Origin: Dillenia suffruticosa | Lineage: Eukaryota; Streptophyta; Magnoliopsida; Dilleniales; Dilleniaceae | Direction: 5' to 3' | NCBI GenBank assembly: GCA_033439265.1 | Contig: JAVTVX010000026.1 | Span: forward strand, 761,501 to 825,500 | Length of the DNA: 64,000 bases | In this document: positions 59,691 through 64,000 of the stretch, in pieces | Position numbering within the stretch: position 1 is the stretch's first letter | Layout of the letters: each line of letters starts with the position of its first letter | Translations under genes and position numbers: made by a program | Notes under the pieces: generated by a model | The model's input: only the letters and a program-made list of their open reading frames with translations | Told to the model about the DNA's origin: nothing | Database searches by the model: none

Positions 59691-62687
59691 TCAAATAACT
59701 CGAAAATATGTACTACAATCCATAATGAAAAACACCGTAGTCATGAAATAAATGAAAAAAAATTCATCAATGTCACAAACAAGGGGATCAGAGTCTGGTG
59801 GCTGTGTGCTATCAAGGTTAGGTGGTGTAGGTGATATACCTATTTGTCCAAGAATTTCACGAATTTGTGCTCCCATTTCCTCCCTCACTTGACATTGGAC
59901 TTCCTGTAGCATTTTATTTCTCATTTCCTCCCTCATTTGAGATTGCACTTCCTATAGCATTTGATGTCTCATTTCCTACATCATTTGATCAACCTCTTCC
60001 TTAGTGTACATCTGACTCGAAGGCACACATGGAGAGGAAGTGGCACCCGTGGAAATTCTGGTTTGCTTGTCATCAACGCCCTCGCCAAAACCATAGAGAC
60101 GTCCTTTCATCGGACCCCAAGTAACCTCACACCATGATCTTACATCATAGTCTGTCTGCGACGCCCCATCTGAGCCATATTTCTCATCAAGCAGTAGTTT
60201 ATACTTACCCTACAACAAGCATAGGTAATTACATTTGTCAATTTAATCATATGAATATGTTATGTAAAGTAGATGTAATAATGTTTTTTGCTTACACTAA
60301 TTGATTCTGATTTCTTGTCCACAAACTGGCCTTTTCCTTTTTCACGCCTATGCGTACGATTGAAGAGGTCGATATGTGAAATTGATTGGTTGCTTTCTTC
60401 TGATTGAAATAAGGAAAAAATATAATCATAAAATTATTAGTACAGTTTAGGAGTAGAAAAATATGTTGAACAAAATTTGGAGATAAAAAATAATATATAC
60501 AAACCATCATTTTCATGTGTGTCGCAAAGGGGATTGAATTGGAAGTATGCTTCATAATTTCTCCATCCTTTTCTATGTTCCGTTTTTGCTTCGCCGCGTT
60601 TGACTGACGCTGCCATTTTTCAGTACTCCAATGTTTATTGATTAATTCGTTCCAAACATCAAATGTCAAAAGGGGTGGCCTTTCATTTCAGCGATGTTTG
60701 CAGCTCCAACGGCCTGTATTGCTTGCTTCCGAGCTGCTCCAAGCATATCTGCATACCTCCTCATGCAGGAAGCTTTCCATGCTTGATAAATCAATAATGA
60801 TTCGTTGTTTCGCCATGTGAATTTATGTTGGACATAGTGAAATGTGATTGAGCAAGTTAATTTGATGCAATAACTGAGAACAAATTCCTAAAAAATACAA
60901 TAACCCACCACGAAATAAAACATAATAAAAGAGATCAATAGCAAATCAAAAGAGCTATCTGCATGTGCTTGTTCGAGGCTAACCGCTTGAGTGCCTGGGG
61001 GTGGTCCAGGTAGACTACATCAGCAACCACAGTGTGGTGCATGAGCGGCTAACCGACGTTTTTAAACACTATGGGGCTATATAAACAAGCTTGAAGTAAT
61101 TATTTGCTTTAAAAAGAAATAAATACATATCATGACATTGATCATTTAGTAGAATCATTATTATATGCTCATTTTGGAACATGGTGAATTGCATCCATGG
61201 AGTTAAAGCAATTTTTAAAAGGCCATCAAGAAAGTGAAGCTATCACAAACATAAATTGGAAATGGATATGAGTGAAAGAATGAGATCTGACAGTAGCAGC
61301 TACTGGGCTAGCCAGTACGCGAGGTTTAGTGCTGGCTATTCATGTACCCTTTAGACCATTAGTGTAGACAGTATTAGTTTCTAACCTCTGCATAATGTGA
61401 TGCTGAAGCTGATGTTCATGACTTCAATTGAGCATAACAGTCCATTTACATGCAGGTTTACTTTCTGACTGTGAGAGTCCAATGATTAGGGCAATACTTC
61501 ACTGCTTTCAAGTATTTTGAAACAAAAAAGGTTTCACTTTTTTCTTCATGTTATTCCAGGTTATGTGCAAAAGATAACAACCAGAAAAGCCATTGAAGTG
61601 ATGGAGGATCTGGATAATGGAAAATTTCAGCAAAATCAGCACATTTCTTTTGAGGATACTTAAAAACTTGTGGTACAACCTTTTGAACCAAGATGTATAA
61701 TCAGTTTAAAGATCTGCAGCTCAAGCAGTTGCAAAAGAAAATCCAATCCCAAGGTATAGCACAACTATAAATAGATTTTACTAAATGTTGAAGGATGTTG
61801 CCACAAAGTCTTAATCTGACTGAAAGGATCAGTTAATAGACAAAGTACAAAATACCGAATGATTATATGTCAAATGTAGAGCATCACACTGAAGAATATG
61901 GTTCATATTCTTCCAAGTCCTTAACATCTGATGCTTAATCAAGCATTTCTAGGGCATTAATCTTTCTTGACACCTACTCGCTACTAATAACAGGCAGTTT
62001 CATGCAGGTGCCTTTATTTCTTAGTTGGATGAATCAGTAATAACTGTGAACTTCAACAACCAGATAATTAGCTTGATTATTAGAGAAAGAATGAGATTGG
62101 CAATAGTCTCCCTAAAGTAGCATAAATGGTTTCATATGGTAAGGTTGGAAAGAATCCATGGGCACTCATTATAAGGATTAAAGAAAGCCTTGCTGTATGA
62201 ATATATGTGCTTATTGAAGGATTAAAGAAAGACTGATGCACACAATGCTGGATGCATATGGCAGGGACAAGCAATAGTCTCTTAAAGGTCGCAACATGTA
62301 TGAATAAACAAAAAGTTTCTCAAATGTATACTAACCTGAAACTTCTCCCAAAGTCCATCTTTTGTCTCCTGTGGGACCATCCGCCAGTAGGCCATGCCCT
62401 AGTGAGATGTCCCTTAATGTCCTCAGTTATAGAATGGACCACTTTAGGATCAAGAAACCTATTTTCAAATAAAATAATGAAAGTTAACTTACAAAATGCA
62501 ATAAGAATATGAATCGGAAATTCAAGTGTGAATTGACTTACGTATGATTTGCCGGCTAGATAAATGTTCGACCATTTGGATTGTCAGGCACATCGGTGCC
62601 ACGGTTTGGGCCTCTACCTGGAGTAGAAGAAGACCCCACAATACCATCATCTTCAGCCTCGGTACCTTGAGGGACAGCGATAGTCAT
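59691..62687 (-). pseudogene. CACTA TNPA-like transposase (Transposase_24 / Ptta-En-Spm type), broken, five exons
   Basis: The first exon (62,687-62,542) starts MTIAVPQGTEAEDDG and contains NPNGRTFI. Exon 2 (62,458-62,336) has WRMVPQETKDGLWEKF. Exon 3 (about 60,840-60,505) has RRYADMLGAARKQAIQ, then KWQRQSNAAKQKRN and SNSIPFATHMKMM. Exon 4 (60,399-60,298) reads HIDLFNRTHRREKGKGQFVD. Exon 5 (60,209-59,691) starts GKYKLLLDEKYGSDGASQTD and ends with a coiled-coil-like repeat of MREEM/QEVQ units. The pattern DLF...TH...GQFVDKKSE is the hallmark of plant En/Spm-type Transposase_24. Splice sites GT/AG are visible at most borders. Frameshifts (about 60,675 and 62,395) and TAG stops in the coiled-coil part disable it. 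It would bind subterminal repeats. Confidence 0.8.
60841..62335 (-). other. Large intron of the TNPA-like pseudogene
   Basis: About 1.5 kb between exons 3 and 2 without a recognisable domain. It contains a short inverted or repeated motif around GGCTAACCG (60,978 and 61,047) and a local direct repeat GGATTAAAGAAAG (about 62,176 and 62,218). It may hold a captured sequence or a nested insertion, but I see no clear termini. Confidence 0.5.
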
Positions 62688-62734
62688 TGAGAAATCACTT
62701 GTATTTATAGATCCTCGACCGCTCTCGTTGCTTC

Positions 62735-64000
62735 TCCTAGAGCTCAGGTGACAAATTCAATATGTTATGTTGTTCTTCCATTATATCATTTGGATTTACC
62801 TCCTCTATATCACGAGCAATAAGAATTGTTGGATCATCAAGTTCAGTTGTCGGCTTTGCAAGGAAAAGAATTGATGGTTCATCTTCTTGGTAAAAAATTT
62901 CATCTACCATCAGAAGCGTAACACCATCATTAGCTGATCCTCGAGCCTTTGTTTTACAAACAACTCACCAATCATTTTTCTCTCTTTTCCTACAAGGGTG
63001 TGGTGTATAGTACGCTTGTTGTGTTTGTATTGCCAAAACAAAAGGCTCATTTGAATGCAGTCTTGATTTATTATTAGCTTCAACAATTCTGTGACGAGGG
63101 TGCACCCGTACTCCTCTCTCAGTACCATACTAAATGCACTTAAATAAGACCACATTGTTACCAAATCCAAAGTACTCTAACTCAATGATATCAATCAACA
63201 TCCCATAGAAATCACGTTCGAAATCATTGTAACAACTCCCTTTCACACATATGCCGTTATTCATTGTTGATTTGTTATGTCCATACTCGTGTGTGTGAAA
63301 CTTGAAACCGTTTACAAACTATCCATTGAAACGTTTCACTGCACGTGATGGCCCTTGTGTTATGTCCCTTACATTTTTACTTACGGAATTTCTCTCATCA
63401 AAGATCTATTTAAAAATATTAACAAATATAACCTAGTTAGCTATAACATTGATATACATATATATTAGAAATTAGTCAATAATAGTAAAGTCAATGTTAT
63501 ACTTACAAATCTCCTCAACCAACTGTCAAATTCTTATTCATTTTTTCTCTTTAGTTCCTCTTCAGCAATATTTGAAATATGTTGCCTAACAACAGTATCA
63601 TATATCCTTTTGAAAGAAACGATATAAGATGTCATGACCTTTTGCCTTGCAATGGATGTGAAATGTAAAAGGTTATGAAAATACATACTGTATAAACTCA
63701 TTAAGCTCGATACAATTTAACAAGATATATATTACTGTAGCCTTGTATTCTTGTTCAGTAGAAATCTCCAAACACTTCCCCCAAGTGGTTTACCTGAGAG
63801 AGAAAATATAGATAATCTCCCCAGTGATTTAGCAGCTCCCTCATCATCATTTCGCGGAACTCGGTTCAACCTTGTCTCAACATGGGGTTCAAAATAGAAG
63901 GATCAAAATGTTGAAATCACCTCCATTATATAGTCCTCACAAATAGAACCTTCAATGTGTGCTCAGTTTCGTGCTTTCTTTTTCAATCGAAGCATACACC
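62735..64000 (-). pseudogene. CACTA TNPD-like transposase, C-terminal part (DUF4216 type), runs off edge
   Basis: Minus-strand blocks in order from the edge: HIEGSICEDYIMEV, VETRLNRVPRNDDE, FSLSGKPLGGSV; then HISNIAEEELKRKNE and EFDSWLRRF; then VNGFKFHTHEYG, FYGMLIDIIELEYFGFGNN, VVLFKC, RVHPRH, SRLHSNEPFVLAIQTQQ; then a tail ending in acidic residues near 62,735. This order is the standard C-terminal half of plant CACTA TNPD. Stops (for example after KRKNE, KRFNG, FKC) and shifts show it is dead. TNPD is the catalytic transposase; its DDE part would lie beyond the right edge. It ends about 50 bp before the TNPA-like start. Confidence 0.85.

Larger units (their letters stand above)
59014..64000 (-). 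mobile_element. CACTA (En/Spm) transposon, left end to window edge
   Basis: The element begins CACTACAGGAAAAATAG at 59,014, the classic CACTA terminal inverted repeat, directly after array sequence. The preceding ACT (59,011-59,013) is the likely 3-bp target duplication. The first 440 bp carry many short subterminal motifs (TCCGTCG, GACGGA) in both orientations. Two minus-strand transposase pseudogenes follow: a TNPA-like gene (59,691-62,687) and the C-terminal part of a TNPD-like gene (62,735 to the edge). The other end lies outside the window. Confidence 0.9.

Overview
This window is plant nuclear DNA, from an angiosperm whose species I cannot name. It has no intact protein-coding host gene. 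The evidence is a plant-type Ty1/copia element with a methionine-tRNA primer site, a CACTA (En/Spm) transposon with plant-specific transposase domains, long plant LTRs with 5-bp target duplications, and very AT-rich non-coding DNA.

The backbone, about 2,684 to 59,013, is one head-to-tail array of a ~230-bp monomer. Each monomer carries, on the minus strand, a ~74-bp sequence that reads as a tRNA-Val: 5' GGTGTCG, an A box like TAGTTGGTTATCA, a B box like GGTTCGAGTCC, a valine-type anticodon loop, and a 3' strand that pairs with the 5' end. With insertions removed, about 33 kb of array remains, roughly 140-145 monomers. Monomers fall into types with their own spacers. They are ordered as higher-order repeats: six monomers in the left part, mostly four in the middle, and a different six in the right part. 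The types differ at the wobble base, so neighbours read UAC, CAC and AAC, all valine anticodons. A fourth type has a damaged anticodon stem. Most copies are decayed; a few are nearly intact.

Layout: 1-2,683, decayed copia element (gag, zinc knuckle, protease, then an internal deletion into RT and RNase H; no 3' LTR). 2,684-4,789, array. ~4,790-7,960, fragment of an LTR element (LTR, polypurine tract, ORF3-like pseudogene, minus strand). 8,028-8,780, array. 8,781-11,584, solo LTR with TSD TAAAG. 11,585-15,013, array. 15,014-18,270, second solo LTR of the same family with TSD TCTCT. 18,271-24,880, array. 24,881-25,756, unclassified insertion. 25,757-36,280, array. 36,281-37,573, unrelated solo LTR with TSD GAATC. 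37,574-40,826, array. 40,827-52,509, Sirevirus-like copia element on the minus strand. 52,510-59,013, array. 59,014 to the end, CACTA transposon running off the right edge.

The copia element at 40,827-52,509 carries an internal inversion of about 3.84 kb. RNase H, ORF3, the polypurine tract and half of the left LTR were flipped, so RT is cut in mid-domain: its 5' part lies on the minus strand and its continuation on the plus strand. The breakpoints show duplicated short tracts and a patchwork of copied LTR pieces.

Nothing here looks like a working protein gene. If anything functions, it is the tRNA-Val-like array, either as a source of Pol III transcripts or as a structural satellite.
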